Assembly (NCBI RefSeq): GCF_029873635.1
Contig: NC_080423.1
Span: 90,379,191 to 90,443,190, forward strand
DNA from: Malania oleifera
Lineage: Eukaryota > Streptophyta > Magnoliopsida > Santalales > Ximeniaceae
Reading direction: 5' to 3'
Length of the DNA stretch: 64,000 nucleotides
Below, piece after piece: positions 44,701-57,727 of this stretch. The position numbers and the translations under genes were made by a program. Each line of letters starts with the position of its first letter. The stretch's first letter is position 1. The notes under the pieces are model-generated. The model worked only from the letters and a program-made list of their open reading frames with translations. It had not been told where the DNA came from and did no database searches.

Positions 44701-46124
44701 ATATTTTTTTAACTTTTCTCTTTAGAGTTCAACTTGAATTAAAATTTAGATAAAAAGAGTGCAATGTAAAATTACATTAAGCTATATATAAATACACATA
44801 TATCTGAATTTCATATTCAAAATCCATGACCAAACCCAATATGATGAATAATTTGTTGAAATAATGAGCAAACTATAATGAAAATGAGGCCAAATTTTGT
44901 GACTTTGGTGATCCCAATGTCACAGGTTTGATTTTCCCTTGAGAGTTTATTTAAGTAAATTACCAAGAGTGCGTTAATGGACAAAAGATTTTCATTTCCC
45001 GGATTTGGTGTTGCACCATAATATCCAAAGTAACGCAATATTGGTTGGAGCCCCGAATTATCAACAAAAAAAAAAAAAGAATTAGGTTGCATTAAATGTG
45101 TCATGGCTGATTACAGAATTTTTATCTTCAGATCATCAATAATTGAAATAAATATTAAATGAAAGCTGGTTCGGTAGGCAATAATGAGCAGTGCATAGGC
45201 ATTATAATTAATTTGTACTCATTCCCTTCCACACTCCGACAGCGGATGGCTTTTTAAAAGAAATTTAAAAAAAGAAAAGTTGACCACGCAAATGTTGCAC
45301 GTCCCTTTGAATTTTTTGTTTGGATCAAAATTTTTCTTGAGAAAATAAAGAGGGAAAATTAAATTTTCTCTTTCAAAGTAAATGAAATATTTTTTTATAT
45401 TTTTTGACGTTAATGTTCTATTTGGATCAAGGGTTTTATTTGTAAAAAGGAAAAAATAAAAATAAAATCTATTTTTCTTGATATTAAGACCTAATGTTGA
45501 ATTATGTTCTAAAATTATAAATTGGAATTAGAATGGAAGTAAACCTTTATGAATAATTTAGGTCATTTTGATAATAAAAAATTATGGATATTTATATACA
45601 TTCTTTTTATCATTTTAATTCCTAGGACATTTTTGTGAGAACTGAATGTATATTTAATATATTTCTTATTAGGTAACCTTATTTGATTCTCTGAAAATTA
45701 AAAAAGATACCTGAAATTTTGTAATCTCATATGAATACTTGACAACATAAATATATATATATATATAAAACAGAAAACCAATATGAATGAACAAAAAAAA
45801 TGCATTTTATATATTCCAAAACAAAAAGGAAAATATAAAAGAAATATAGAGAAAAATATATCCTAGAAACCATTGGAAAATTTGATTTTCCTAGATCATA
45901 ACAAAAAAATAAATGTCACACTTCTTTTTGTGTATTGGAGGAACCCAAGACAATAGAGAAAAAAATAAACAAAAAAAATAAAATTTCAAACTATTTTACC
46001 ACCCATTGCCCCAAAAAACAATTAGAAAATTGAGGTCCTTTATCTTTTTTCTTCTTCAATCAAGTTATGGAAAAATAAAAATAAAGCAAAAAAAGTTCTA
46101 GAAATGGTCATAACAAAGTTCTTC

Positions 46125-46232
<108 letters not shown>

Positions 46233-46398
46233 ACAAAGGAAAGAAGTAGACATTGTCAAATATGACTCTATGTTGAACTGGTCCTAAAAGGAGAGGGGAA
46301 GTTATACCTAGTTCTTGTGTGGGTGATTATTAAGAGAGAAGTGGAGAGAGATGAACATCAGAGATAAGTAAGAAAAAAGAATTATATGAACAAAGGGT

Positions 46399-48538
46399 TA
46401 TTGACCTTATAGGTTACACCTAGTTTTGATAATGACAAATACTCAGGTATTTGATGTCGCTTTCAAGTGTATGTGCAGGTTTATTTTAGCAGATCAAGTA
46501 ATGGCACATGAAAGTAAAGCATAAAGACCCCGAAGTTTAGTTTCATATTGTAAATTCAATTTATGTAATATGGGTCTGTAATAGTAAATAGAAATATGGT
46601 CTGTAATAATCTCTGCATGTCATGCATGTAGATTGTGTAAACTCAACATGACCATAGTATGATCATAGGGACTGAATGACCTTAGGGCACCCTTCGGTCG
46701 ATCAACGCCTAATTTTTGAGACTATCTCAAAACGGCCTTCGAAAAGACCCTAGTATGACTATAGGTCCCAACACTCATGCACATATATCATACAAAATAC
46801 AAGAGTATTAAATCTGTGCTTAATCGAACACTATTAAGAAAGTTGAGAGAGCTCGGGCGACCAAACCCTTGGAGTTCAAAACTCCTAGGGCGCTCGAACT
46901 ATTGCCAAGTCAACAGTTGACCATGCTTCGGGCGACCGAACATATTTTGAGCGTGTCTCCTCAAGCACCCGAACCTGTGTCAAGTTCCTTTTCAACTACC
47001 CGGGTGCCTGAACGATCACATTCAAAATAGGAGTCAAACAACCAAATTGGCTAGTTCGGTTAACCGAACCTAGGACCGGGCACCCGAACCTACGAACAAA
47101 TGCTACTGACTTTGATTCGGGCTGCCGAACCAAGACACGGGCGACCGAACTCATTTAAATTACTTTTATCACTGTGTCTGTTCGGGCGACCGAACCTCGG
47201 TTCAGCCACCCGAACCTCGGCAGGTTAAAATTAATTTAACCGCGGTAAAATCAAGTTAATTTGGGTTAAATGTACTTAAGCGTTTTTGAACATTTCTAAT
47301 AATACCCAATAGGTCCCACACGATTATATTTTTTACCTAGCCTATAAATATGGGTTCATTTGTGTGGATTAGAAATAGATGAAGGAAAAATCATTAGCCA
47401 AAATTCTCTCAAACCCAAAATCCCATTGTGCCTATAATACTTCCAAACACTCTCACACCTTCACTCCATTGATTAATCTTGGCTTTGTGAGAGTTCTTGC
47501 TTGGGTTATTGCCTAGTAGTATTGCTAATACTCCCAATGTGCTTGTGTGATTGAGATATTATTTTTGGGGAGTTTAGTTTAGCTTTATCCCACATATTTC
47601 CATTCTATAAATCTTGTGTTGGGATAACCTAGTAAGGTTAAGATATTTGCATTATTATTGTAAGTGTCCAATAGTTTAGATTTTTGTTGTGCAAATATTT
47701 TTCAAACAAGTAAAACATTTTCAAACTAGTATTGTGCATATTTCATTGAGGAAAACTCTTTTGAACTGGTTTGATTATCTGATTCATGTCTTTGGAATAT
47801 TAATCTGCTATTGAAGTACTTTGTTTAAATTCCAAGATACTGCTTGTTTTGAACACTCTTGAGCGTATCACTGATTATACCATATTGAGTGTTAATAGCA
47901 CAACTACTTGCATCACTAAGCTTACATGACATACATTGTTAATGTGTATGTGATTGATTAAGTATACTGTGCGTATTAGGGTACATATCTGCTTTACTTG
48001 AGAAGCATAATCACTGTACCATTTAAGTGAATATATTGTTGTATTTCCAGGCGTGGCCTGAGGGAACGGTAATCCAACCCAGAAGGATTGTGTAAAGGTT
48101 GGGGTCAACCCTGTGAATTTGACCTAGGGCCTTCTCCACCCCACAAGGAGAGTTTGTAAAGGTTGAGGTCAGCTCTATGCTAATTGACCTGGTTGTATTA
48201 GGTGCCGCTCCACCCGTTAAGTGAGCAATTAATGGAATCCTCTGACTTGCAAGCTAGCGGCGGGGACGTAAGCATAGTTGGCCGAACCCCGATAACATAT
48301 CTTGTGTGCACTGTTTATCTTTCTGCAATTTACATTCCTGCACATGTATGTTATAGTTGGTGAATGCTGCGTATGATTTAAATTTTGCATATTATACTTA
48401 TCTGCGCATTTCGGTAGATAGTCCTAGGTTGTGAATGTACTGCTGCTATTTAGGTCAAACCTAGGAAAAAGTTTCAAATTCCAATTCACCTCCCCCCCCC
48501 CCCCCCTCCCCCCTATTGGGAATACACCAAAGCTCACA
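46399..48538 (+). mobile_element. Solo LTR, probably Ty1/copia (copy 3)
   Basis: 2140 bp, start TATTGACCTTATAGGTTAC (canonical TG changed to TA), end AAGCTCACA, with a perfect 5-bp duplication AGGGT (46394-46398, 48539-48543). It shares the layout of copies 1 and 2, but the repeat array (46690-47220) has shifted to GGGCGACCGAACC and GGGCACCCGAACC. TATA at 47341-47350 (CCTATAAATA), hairpin CCAGGCGTGGCCTGA (about 48048), C-run at 48491-48506. Confidence 0.85.
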
Positions 48539-48543
48539 AGGGT

Positions 48544-48802
48544 ATTACCTTGGAATGATATTAAGCATCATTCTTGATGTTCACCATTTTGGAGGCAATG
48601 AAAGAAGAAGATTGTATGTCCAATCAAACATAATCAATCTCTTAATAGAAAATTTATTCAGTAAATCAACTATTTATAGTTCTCTCAATGCAAACAAACA
48701 CCTCCTAAAACTAGATTCTTCTCTTCTTTTAAATAAACACTACACAAATATAATCCCTAAATCCAAATATCTTGTCAAATGGGAATCAAACACCAAAAAA
48801 GT
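48544..48802. other. Unassigned sequence left of the viral direct repeat
   Basis: About 260 bp between the third solo LTR and the direct repeat flanking the pararetrovirus. No coding or repeat content recognised; it may be host flank or the viral end. Confidence 0.4.
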
Positions 48803-48947
48803 AAGCCACCAAGTTTTTATCATACAATTTGTGCTTCGGATCATAACAGAATGAAATATTTGTCATATTAGAAGACTAATGTACAGAAGAAAAGATGATA
48901 TTATTCTAAAATAAACTTCAAAGAAATGATCATTTTCAAATCTCACC
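48803..48947 (+). repeat. Direct repeat, copy A, flanking the pararetrovirus
   Basis: Matches 59718-59861 in the same orientation over its full length, with about nine differences by eye. It starts AAGCCACCAAG and ends TTCAAATCTCACC. No similarity continues on either outer side. It is too long for a target-site duplication. Confidence 0.9.
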
Positions 48948-49559
48948 TGAAAAAGCAACAAAAGGGAAGAAGAATTGACTAATAAAAGTTTATTACCTTA
49001 CCTTGGTACTTCTCTTTCAACCCTGTACGAGGTTGTATTAGGTAATCTTTTGAATCACACTATTATGCTTGGTGTCTAGATGGAACCTTTATGATCACTC
49101 ATTTACGAGCTTCTTTGGGCTTCTTTAGAACTTCAACCTTCACACAATAGTGTTTAAGTGGAATAAAATACTTAAAGAGAGAGAAGTTTGGAACTGAATA
49201 AAATTTCTATTAATGTATCATAATTTTTCTTCCCCGAACAAAGGATCGGAGGTTCCTTTAAATAGACTTCAAGGGATAAGCACAAGCACTTTGCTTTCTC
49301 CTTGATAGACATAAAGAAAAAGAAAAGACAGATGGCATCAAAATGATTATCCACCTTTTGACTAAGTTGCTAAAAAAACAAAACACCAACAACTTTATCA
49401 AAAGTAACTTAAATAAAAGCAACTTTAATAAAGTGTAATAATACTGATATGACCCAATGAATTGTCTGTTTGTCAAGGCCTGGGATATGACATAGTTTAG
49501 GACAAACGTCTGCATCTCATATTTGGCAAAGATGTCGTCCATCTTTAGAGATCTTTTAA

Positions 49560-50487
49560 TGCTTCGATGATTTCTTCATCATGTTCCTTTCTTGCTAGCT
49601 TGCTAGAACAATCTAGAGATCACTTTTGATAGTCTGTGTTGAAGGAAGATGACACTCTCAATTTTTAATTTGATTAATTAATTTATTTGCCTCAATCGCA
49701 AGTTTTGCTAGACTAGCTTCTTCAAATTTATGGAGGTATTTTCCTTCAATAGCAATCAGAGTTTCATGATCTACAAAGAAAATACAATATAAAGTCATTC
49801 TTGCTTCAAGAAGATAAATTCCTCATAAATTTTGAACCAATTCATTGAATTTCCTTTGTTTCTAGAAATCTTCCCAATCTAGTTCTTCTTAATGAAATTC
49901 TAATACTACTCCTTCTTTCTAATCTTCTAGAAAAAATTCCTAAACAAAACTTTTCATGTTTTCAATTCAATTGGTTCAATGTACCCAATCCACCATAACC
50001 TTCCTGGATTAGTGAAATTTAATACATATTTTACCACTAATGGCAGGAAATTAAAAGTCTGCCCTATTTTGCTGAATCCAAAAAACTGAATATCACATAT
50101 TCTTAAAGCTTTTCTAAATTGAAATTACATACTCAAGGTTTATATTCCCGAGAATATGTAGTTTTGGAATACACAATCTGCTTCTCATCCAAAACTGTTT
50201 TAATTCTAGGTACTCCGAAATTACAATTACTACTCGGGTAGTAAATTTGTATTTTTGAAGTTGAATATCCATCTCTACCTTGAGCTTGATCTGCTGATGA
50301 ATGAGTTATGTTATATTTTCCCTGTTAACTACTCTGAAGTTTTCTAAAATACTAGCTTCAAATTCCTCCATTATTTCAATTACTTCTTTTAAACAGACTG
50401 AAAAATATACATTTGCTAGAATTGTTGGATTATTAATTATCCCTTCTAGCAAATTTCTATTTTCTTTAGAGATTTCTAGAGTCCTTC
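49560..50487 (-). pseudogene. Viral 3' ORF, distal part
   Basis: The minus strand beyond the solo LTR continues the ORF downstream of RNase H. A 55-codon acidic stretch (about 50306-50487, with ENRNLLEGIINNPTILANVY) is followed by short frames. One near 49680-49760 contains HKFEEASLAKLAIEANKLI. The position suggests the transactivator/viroplasmin ORF of the family, but I see no decisive motif, so function is uncertain. Confidence 0.3.
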
Positions 50488-52493
50488 TGTAACGACCCGA
50501 AGAACAATGGTATTTAAATAATAAAGAGGGAGGGAAATGGAAACAAAAACAAAAGGAGGCGGCAGACTTCAGCGTTCGTCGACGACGTTGCACTTTGGGA
50601 TGTAATAACCCAAGGAATTAACTCATGGCCTTGTCAACGAACACAGGGGATTCACCAACCAGGGAACAAGAGGGCCTCGTCGACGAAGACAAGTTTCGTC
50701 GATGAGAAGATACTGAGAGACTGTGTTCAAGTTCTAAATTTCATCGATGAGATGATGGTGTTTGTCGACGAACCATCTTCTTGGCCTCATCGATGAGGTG
50801 ACGCGGCCCGTCGATGAAGCTCGCAATATAAATAGTGTTAAACGAATATTTTTACACAGAAAATTCGCCGACACTCTCTCTCTCTTCTCTCCTATGGTTC
50901 TTCCTCCTCCTTTCTTCGATTTCAGCCCCGTCGACCACCAAATCGATGATCTGAGGCCACCACGATGCTCCTGGAGAAGCTCTCCCTAAGTCTGTCGGAG
51001 CGGATCGTAGGTGGGACGAAGTTGGATTTCATTCTAGATTCAGGGTAAGACTTTTTTGTTGAAATTTGACTTTCCAACAATTGTAGGAAATGCTGTAGAC
51101 GTAGAAATAGTAATATTTTGTTTTGGAATATAAGGTTTTCAGGGTGTTGAGTGGAGAACCCTGCGGGTGTAGGACCCGTCATAGTAGGGGATTTTTAGCA
51201 GGAATCAGGTAAGGGAAATATGTTATGTTAGGCAACTCTAGTATGTTTTCAGTATAAATTATACGTTATTACCAGATTAATATTCACAACAGAAATTTAT
51301 ACAGTTTATCAAGTATGTTTAATATGTTTCAAATTACTATGTGCCTTGGGAATATAGATATAGTACAGAAACATGTTTTACAGTATTTTTTTAGAGTTAT
51401 ATTATACAGAATATACAGACAGTAAATATGTTTTGCAGCATTTTCATAATACTATGATTATACAGTTTTACAATACCATGACATACAGATTTACAGTTAA
51501 TCTCAAAAACACAGTTGATATAGATACAGTTTACTACAGCGTCATGGTTAATACAGTTATTACATAATCATGGTAAAACAGATAGTTGTATATAAATATG
51601 TATTATATAATATCAGACCCTAATGGACCATTACAAATACAGTTTACAGAGCACGGTATATACAGCATAGAGTGCAACCACCTATTTAGATAATACGTGG
51701 TAGATAAGTCGATCGTGCCCACGTGTGGACAGGCTCCCCATCAGATATGAGTTGAAGAAAGCCGATCTAACTGACGGAGTATTGTGGTTTGCCCTGGTCG
51801 CCCAGCTAGGATAGATCCCACCTACAAGCAACACAACCCTGTCATGAGGGGTTAAATCATGACATACAGTTATCCATCCAAGGAAGTTTTTAGTTATTAT
51901 TATGTATGTACAGTTTCACAGAAATAGGGAATATACTTATATATATTAAAAGTATTATGTATAGAAACCTAAAATATAGATATGTTAAGCAACATGGGAG
52001 ATGGTGGTGGTTTATATTACTTGTACTGCATTTACAGATTCAGCTATACATAATTATATAAAAACAGATTTCCATAGTATTGTAACTCATTTGCCACACA
52101 CTAGCAATAGCATATTTCGTCTTATTGAGCGTCGTCTCATCCCATTAAATTAATATTTTTCAGGTGATCTAGCCAAGCGAGCAGATCAGGCTTGTAGGTA
52201 GAGGGGCTTCAGTACTACCCTGTTAGTAAAGTGAGTATTTTTTGGAGTATTTTTGTATAGCCCTAGCCCAGTTGAGGGTATTTTGAGAAACAGTTATATA
52301 TGTATAGTTTGGGAACATTGTAGCTTTCTGGTATTGTATATATTTATATATGGTGGTGGTTATGTGATTTTAGCTTCCTACTGCTTAGGTGGATGGTTAG
52401 TTTTATATATGGAAATATCAAAGCAATGGGATTTCACCATAATTATTATTAGAAAGAGGGGAAAAAAGCCCATTAATTTAGCAGGTCTTTACA
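50488..52493 (+). mobile_element. Solo gypsy LTR inside the pararetrovirus
   Basis: 2006 bp, TGTAACGACCCGAAGAACAA ... TTAGCAGGTCTTTACA, with a perfect 5-bp duplication CCTTC (50483-50487, 52494-52498). It is the same LTR family as the 15425-26458 chromovirus. About nine TCGTCGACGAA-type motifs lie at 50575-50815, TATA at 50825-50834, a CT tract near 50875-50890, and the stem-loop TGAGCGTCGTCTCA (52126-52139, one mispaired base). Removing it rejoins the viral sequence. Confidence 0.92.
50825..50834 (+). promoter_or_regulatory. TATA box of the solo gypsy LTR
   Basis: ATATAAATAG immediately after the palindrome array. If active, this solo LTR could promote transcription rightward, antisense to the viral genes. 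Confidence 0.45.
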
Positions 52494-52498
52494 CCTTC

Positions 52499-52990
52499 CT
52501 AGAAAATCTTCAATAACAAAATCAACTTCGATTATTTCTCTATCCTTACTGGATTCTAAAAATTTCTTGTTGATAACAACTGAGTCAATTTCTGTTTTTC
52601 TTCGATTGCCAACATGTTTTCTCCTTTTACCCTCTTGGTTCTAGGATTCTGGATATATTGTGTGTTGTAATGACCATACTGGCTACAAATAAAACATTGA
52701 ATATGACTCTTGTCACTAGATTTTTCATCTTTTCTAGATAAGCTTCCTTTCTTTGTTTGGCTTTGTTCTAGAATTGGAACTGGACGTTCTCTCTTCTGAG
52801 AAACACTTCATCTTCCTTTGTTACTTCCTTCTCCCTTTCTGAGGTGAGAAGTTAACTGTCTCTATTTGTCAACAAATTTTACAACTGGGCAATCTACCAC
52901 CTTATGTCTTTCTTGACAAATTGTAAAATTTAGTTGGTTGCTACTGCTACTACTTGCCATTAGTTTTGCAAGAATTCAAATATCTGGTTA
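52499..52990 (-). pseudogene. Viral ORF after RNase H, Cys/His clusters
   Basis: On the minus strand a new frame opens with MASSSSSNQLNF near 52965, overlapping the RNase H end. It shows a C-x-x-x-x-H...C cluster (ICQERHKVVDCP) and, further on, CFICSQYGH, a CCHC-like knuckle whose last Cys is Tyr (about 52650-52705). Stops interrupt it. The position after RT corresponds to the family's transactivator ORF; the identity is tentative. Confidence 0.4.
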
Positions 52991-54835
52991 GAGTATCAGC
53001 AATAATATTATCTCTTCCTTTAATTTGTTCTACATTAAATGAGTAATATTGTAATTCATTTCTCTATCTTAAGTACATCGTTTTAACTTAATTCCCATGA
53101 AGTGCTTTACATAGCAACTATTGTCCTAACGATGAATGGTTTACCCAAGAAAAGTTCATTAGCCCCAATTCCTTTAGCTTTAAGGACTGCCAATAATTCT
53201 TTTTCATGAACTAGGTAATTTAATTCTGTTCCATTAAAACATCCACTCCAATACCTGCTAAGGTGTTATGTGTTGTTAATTTTTCTAATTTTTAAAACAC
53301 AACCCCATGCAATATCTGAAGCATCAGTTTTCAGAATTATATCTAACTCTGTACCATCTAGATATTCTAATTTTGGTAGATTCTGAACTTCTTTTTTCAA
53401 GGCTTTTACTACTTCGGTATCTTCTAAAGTCCAATTCCAAGGATTCTTTACTAAAACCTTTTTCTGAATTAGTGCTGCCTTTTATGCTAAATTCTTAATA
53501 AATTTCCTAATGTAATTTAATATTCCTAGAAAGTATTGACACTGCCTTCTGTTTTCAAATTCATTAGGAAAATCACATAGCCTTTCTGCTATAGGAGGCT
53601 GAAGTTCCTATTCACTTCCCCGAATTTTTAATCCTAAAAATTTGATCTGAGGCTACATCCATATGGTTTTTATTTTTGAATGAACCATTCCCTCTTTTTT
53701 GAACACTTGCGCTACCTGCTTCAAATGTTCTAAATGGTCCTTAATATTTTTACTAAATATTAGGACATCATCAATATAAACTACAACAAATCTAGTCATT
53801 CCTTCAAAAGCCCTATTCATCCTTCTTTGGAAAATTCCTAGGGCATTTTTCAATCCAAATTTTCAATCCAAATGGCATAACTAACCATTCAAAAAGTCCA
53901 ATTGGTGTAGTGAAGGTTGTGAGAGCTAGTGCTCTTTCTTTGACTTTTATTTGCCAATATCTTTATTTGAAATCGAATTTAGAATAAATCAAGGATTTCT
54001 CCCTTCTTATTCTATTTCTAAGAGATTCTTGATTAGGTAAATTGTACCCATCATCTCTTGTTTTTTTATTCAGATCTCTATAATCTATTACCATCCTAGC
54101 TTTACCTCGCACTTGTTCGGCATGATTTGTTAACATAAACACAACACTTCTGTGCTCACTTTTACTATACCTAATGAGCCCCAAATTTAATAGTTCGGGA
54201 ATTTGTTTCTCAAATTCCTTAATCATTTCATTTGGATAAGCAATCTCTTTGCTTCTTATAATTGTATCAGGATTTTTGAGCACAATATCTACTTCTGGCA
54301 TAGCTTTCTGCCATAATGCTTGTGGGTTCTCTAACCAATTATCTGAAAGTAGCTTCTTGATTTCTTCAAGATTACTTTCTTCTTTTGATTGATTTACTTT
54401 TAGGATACTTCCTGACACCAATTCTTTCCAATTATCAAGTTTCTCCTGATAATCAAATTTTCTTTCTTCTATTATATAATTCTTTATAGTTCCTGAAGAT
54501 TTTAGAGTAAAATGATTATCTAAGATTATTCCTTCTGAGAATATCGTAAATGGTTGATATTTCTTAAGGAATTTATTTCCCAAAAGCAAATCATCTGGTA
54601 ACCCTGGGATTAAGCAAAGAATTTGTTCTTCAAAGTCTTTTCCATTTATCGATATTCTTATATTTCTTGCAATTTCTCCTATCTGAAGAATTGCACTATT
54701 CCCCACTGTTACCTGAAGATTATCATGTTCCCATGTCACTTCTGGAAAACGAATCTTCATACAAGACCATGTACATCCTGTATCTATTAGCGCAATACAA
54801 TCTATCTTACTAATAGAAATATTGATGAGTGTTGC
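52991..54835 (-). pseudogene. Viral protease, reverse transcriptase and RNase H
   Basis: Protease active site LIDTGCTWSCM (about 54757-54790), then a GLPDDLLLGNKFL strand. RT has RMVIDYRDLNKKT (about 54050-54100), KSLIYSKFDFK and the catalytic VVVYIDDVLIFSKN (about 53740-53790). RNase H start ILKTDASDIAWGCVL lies near 53300-53345 and the ELNYLVHEKELLAV helix near 53180-53220. The frame is open from 54760 to 53963, then shifts. Further stops follow. One stop (54836-54838) separates the protease from the upstream frame. Confidence 0.8.
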
Positions 54836-56093
54836 TCATTCTTCTAACTTAGCACTCAGGATTGACGTTCCCATGTATGTTACATGAGTCTGATCTTCAT
54901 CTTCATCAGAGTACATAGGAATTCGAATAGTTCTATGGCCCACTATTCTCCTATTACTTGATGAACCAATTTTAGATAATCTTTCTATCCTTATTTTTGA
55001 ATTATATTCGTTGGATAAACTTACGCTACTGGTAGTAATATCTTTAGGAGGGTCAGAAATAATCAATCTATTTGCCTCTTGTCTTACTGACTCTGACAAA
55101 AGTGATTTTAACCTCTTCTGATCTAGGTGTAACCCAAATCTGTGGCCAACTCAGGTCTCTGGGATTAACTATTTCTGGTTGTATCACTCTAACTGAGTCA
55201 ATCGCTTGACTTGTCTCGAAGAGTCGTGTGAATCTACTGATTCCCCTTCGTAATGCAGGTCTGCATGTATTGTAAAATTTTAAATACAGTCTGGCCATGA
55301 TTCTAACACATCTCCTTTATGGACTACAATTTAACATGTTTTGCCAATCTCTAGTATTTATTTTTACCTGCAAAGTCTTTTCTACACTTTTATCATGTAA
55401 GTCTACATGTAAATCTAGTATTACCTTAATCCAAGTTACTCCTGAATGAAGATTTGCCCTAGCTCCTCCAAGTAAGGCTCTGCTGAAATTTTCAATGCTT
55501 CCATCCATAGCTGCAATAAGGATGGCTAAATCCTATCCTTTCCTTACCAATGGATCTATCCCTATCTGGATAATTCCAAAATGAATATATCTAGCCTTTT
55601 TATCCATTGCCTTATGGATTTCTTGTGTAGAAAGCAGTAGTAAAATGAAAGTTCCTGCATCTGTTTTTGATACTTCTGCAGTTACTTCTTTCTCTATTAC
55701 CTTTACAATTTCTCTGTAAGGTATCCATGATGTCTGATATGCTTCGGCCCAACTTGCTCGAGGCATTCTCCATTCTTGACAATCCCTACTTTCTGACAGG
55801 ATCTTCATATCTGCCGTTTGCACTACATTTTCTTCTTCTCCTAATAGAGAAACTAAATCTGGTGCTTTGTCAGATACTTTCATCATTGCTAATCTTAACT
55901 GATTTAGCTTGAGATAATAAGGAGATTCTTCTTCTGAATTATCTTCTCCATCTTCCGATTCAGAGTATTCTGAGAAAATAGAGTAAATACTTTCATTATC
56001 TGAATCTATTTCCTCTCCCCAAATCGGCTCATATAATAATTCTAAGGAATCTTCCATTAAAATCTTTTTAAGGCTTCCTTTCCTTTTTTCCAC
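54836..56093 (-). pseudogene. Viral movement protein region
   Basis: Starts after the zinc knuckle with an acidic Ser/Glu-rich segment (about 55900-56010). It then has a 30K-superfamily-like core: YIHFGIIQIGIDPLVRKG (about 55535-55590) and a segment with LLGGARANLHSGVTW and DLHVDLHDKSVEK (55317-55508). A basic stretch continues to 55068. The three pieces 56093-55533, 55508-55317 and 55298-55068 keep one frame and are separated by single stops; a frameshift then leads to the 55099-54836 segment. Movement function is inferred from the similarity pattern. Confidence 0.55.
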
Positions 56094-56899
56094 TTCCGGA
56101 CCATTATTAGCTTTATGGCCCTTCTTGCCACAAAACCAACAGCAATCACAATTTTCTAGGAATTTCCCTTACGGACATTTAGGATATCATCCATACTTTC
56201 TTTTGAACAATTCGATGACATCTTCTCTAACCCTACTGGGTCTAAGATATCTTTTTTCTAGATTTTTCTGTCCTTTTTTAGAGCTTTTCCTTTTTCCAAA
56301 TCTTTTCTAGGTTTTTCCTTTGAATTTGGATGATTTAATCTTTTTATGGCAAACACCTCCTGCACAACTAGTTTCTACTCTTTCTAAGTGTCTAGTTGAG
56401 CTCTGGTTACAATTGTATCTCCCTGCTACCCCACTCGTCTTAGGGCAACAGTCAGGATTCATATAAGGCATGTTTCGTACATCCTGAAACATATGTCGCT
56501 GCATACAATAGAGTCTTATCATTTCTCTTACTCTTTCAGCTCTGACTCCAAGAGTATCTTATACTTCTGTATCTCTCTCAAGTCTCTGCTTAACAGCTTG
56601 CTTTACCACTTCTGGCCAATTACCCGGTAATTTGTTTATAAAGACTTCCTTAGCGTATGCTTTATTTTGCGGTTCGAGCTTATAGTACCAATATAGGAAT
56701 TCACAAAGATATTCTTCAAAGTAACACATATCACAAATCTGGATCTTTGTGAGAGCCATTCTGGCATTTTCAACCAGCTCGTCACCTCTATCAACTAGCA
56801 AATATCCTACAAACTCTTGTTTGAAGAAATCTGCTATAATAGCTATTACTTCTTCTAGAGTTTTGATGGTATTCAAAATAATGGTACTCACATCTGAGG
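56094..56899 (-). pseudogene. Viral coat protein, C-terminal half with zinc knuckle
   Basis: The capsid segment includes CYFEEYLCEFLYWYYKLEP and FINKLPGNWPEVV (56559-56750), followed by a Lys/Arg-rich piece. The Cys/His knuckle CCWFCGKKGH has a Gly where the last Cys would be (about 56105-56150). Conserved spacing in one frame across stops identifies this as the coat/gag domain of a caulimovirid. Confidence 0.65.
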
Positions 56900-57167
56900 T
56901 TTTTTTTTTTTTTTTTTTTTTTTATACCTAAAGAGGACGGCACCTCCATTTATTTATTAATATACCCTCACTTTTGGAGGAGGAATATCATGGTTACAAG
57001 ATAAAACAAAAGGGAGAGTACATAAAAACCCTCCCAAAAAAAAAAAACCAACACCAGCAATCAACCAAATTAGGACAACAAAACTAAACATAACTAACAA
57101 AGAAGATAAAAACATAAACACAATCAAAATCAAATCAAAATACACCAAACGAAATTCTACAGTTGAA

Positions 57168-57727
57168 CTAACGACGAACAGAAACGAGACCCCACCTATC
57201 CATTCGAAGAATACCTTTCAAATAACGTGGTAAAAGATGTTGTTTTTCGTAGATTACATTGTTTCCCATTTCTCCTTCTTTAGCAAGAAATTCAGCCGCA
57301 TTATTGTCTTCCCTATATTGATGCATCACCATGATGTTCACTCCTTCTAGCTCCACCACGAATTCCTCCCAAAATTCCCAAACTACCACAAAGTACATCT
57401 ACCTTTCTAAAACCAATCAATTACAATTCGCGAGTCACTTTCAATAATCACATAAAAATAATACAAACGTTTACACAAACGAATTCCTTCCCTAATTTCT
57501 TTTAATTCCGTACTATTATTCGTATCATTGTTAAAATAACTTGAAAAAAACGCTTTTATCATGTCATGGCAATCCCGAATAATTCCTTCACCTCCTGAAG
57601 TACCTGAATTGCCCCTACAACTCCCATCACAATTAAGTTTTATCCACCCTACTGGAGGTTTAACCCACAAAATAATTTTTCCAAACCTGTCGCAAACTCC
57701 CTGATGCTTAATTTGAAACTCATTCAA
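57168..57727 (-). pseudogene. L1 RNase H domain
   Basis: The minus strand has WIKLNCDGSCRGNSGTSGGE (first catalytic Asp), IIRDCHDMIKAFF, a STELKEIREGIRLCK helix (Glu) and VIIESDSRIVIDWF (Asp), the order of the plant L1 C-terminal RNase H. It breaks at the stop after VIDWF and continues in another frame with EFLAKEGEMGNN. Confidence 0.78.

Noticed and set aside
44817-45104. 95-codon minus-strand frame in intergenic DNA
   Set aside because: Includes a poly-A derived Phe run and no recognisable motif; kept only as part of the intergenic description.
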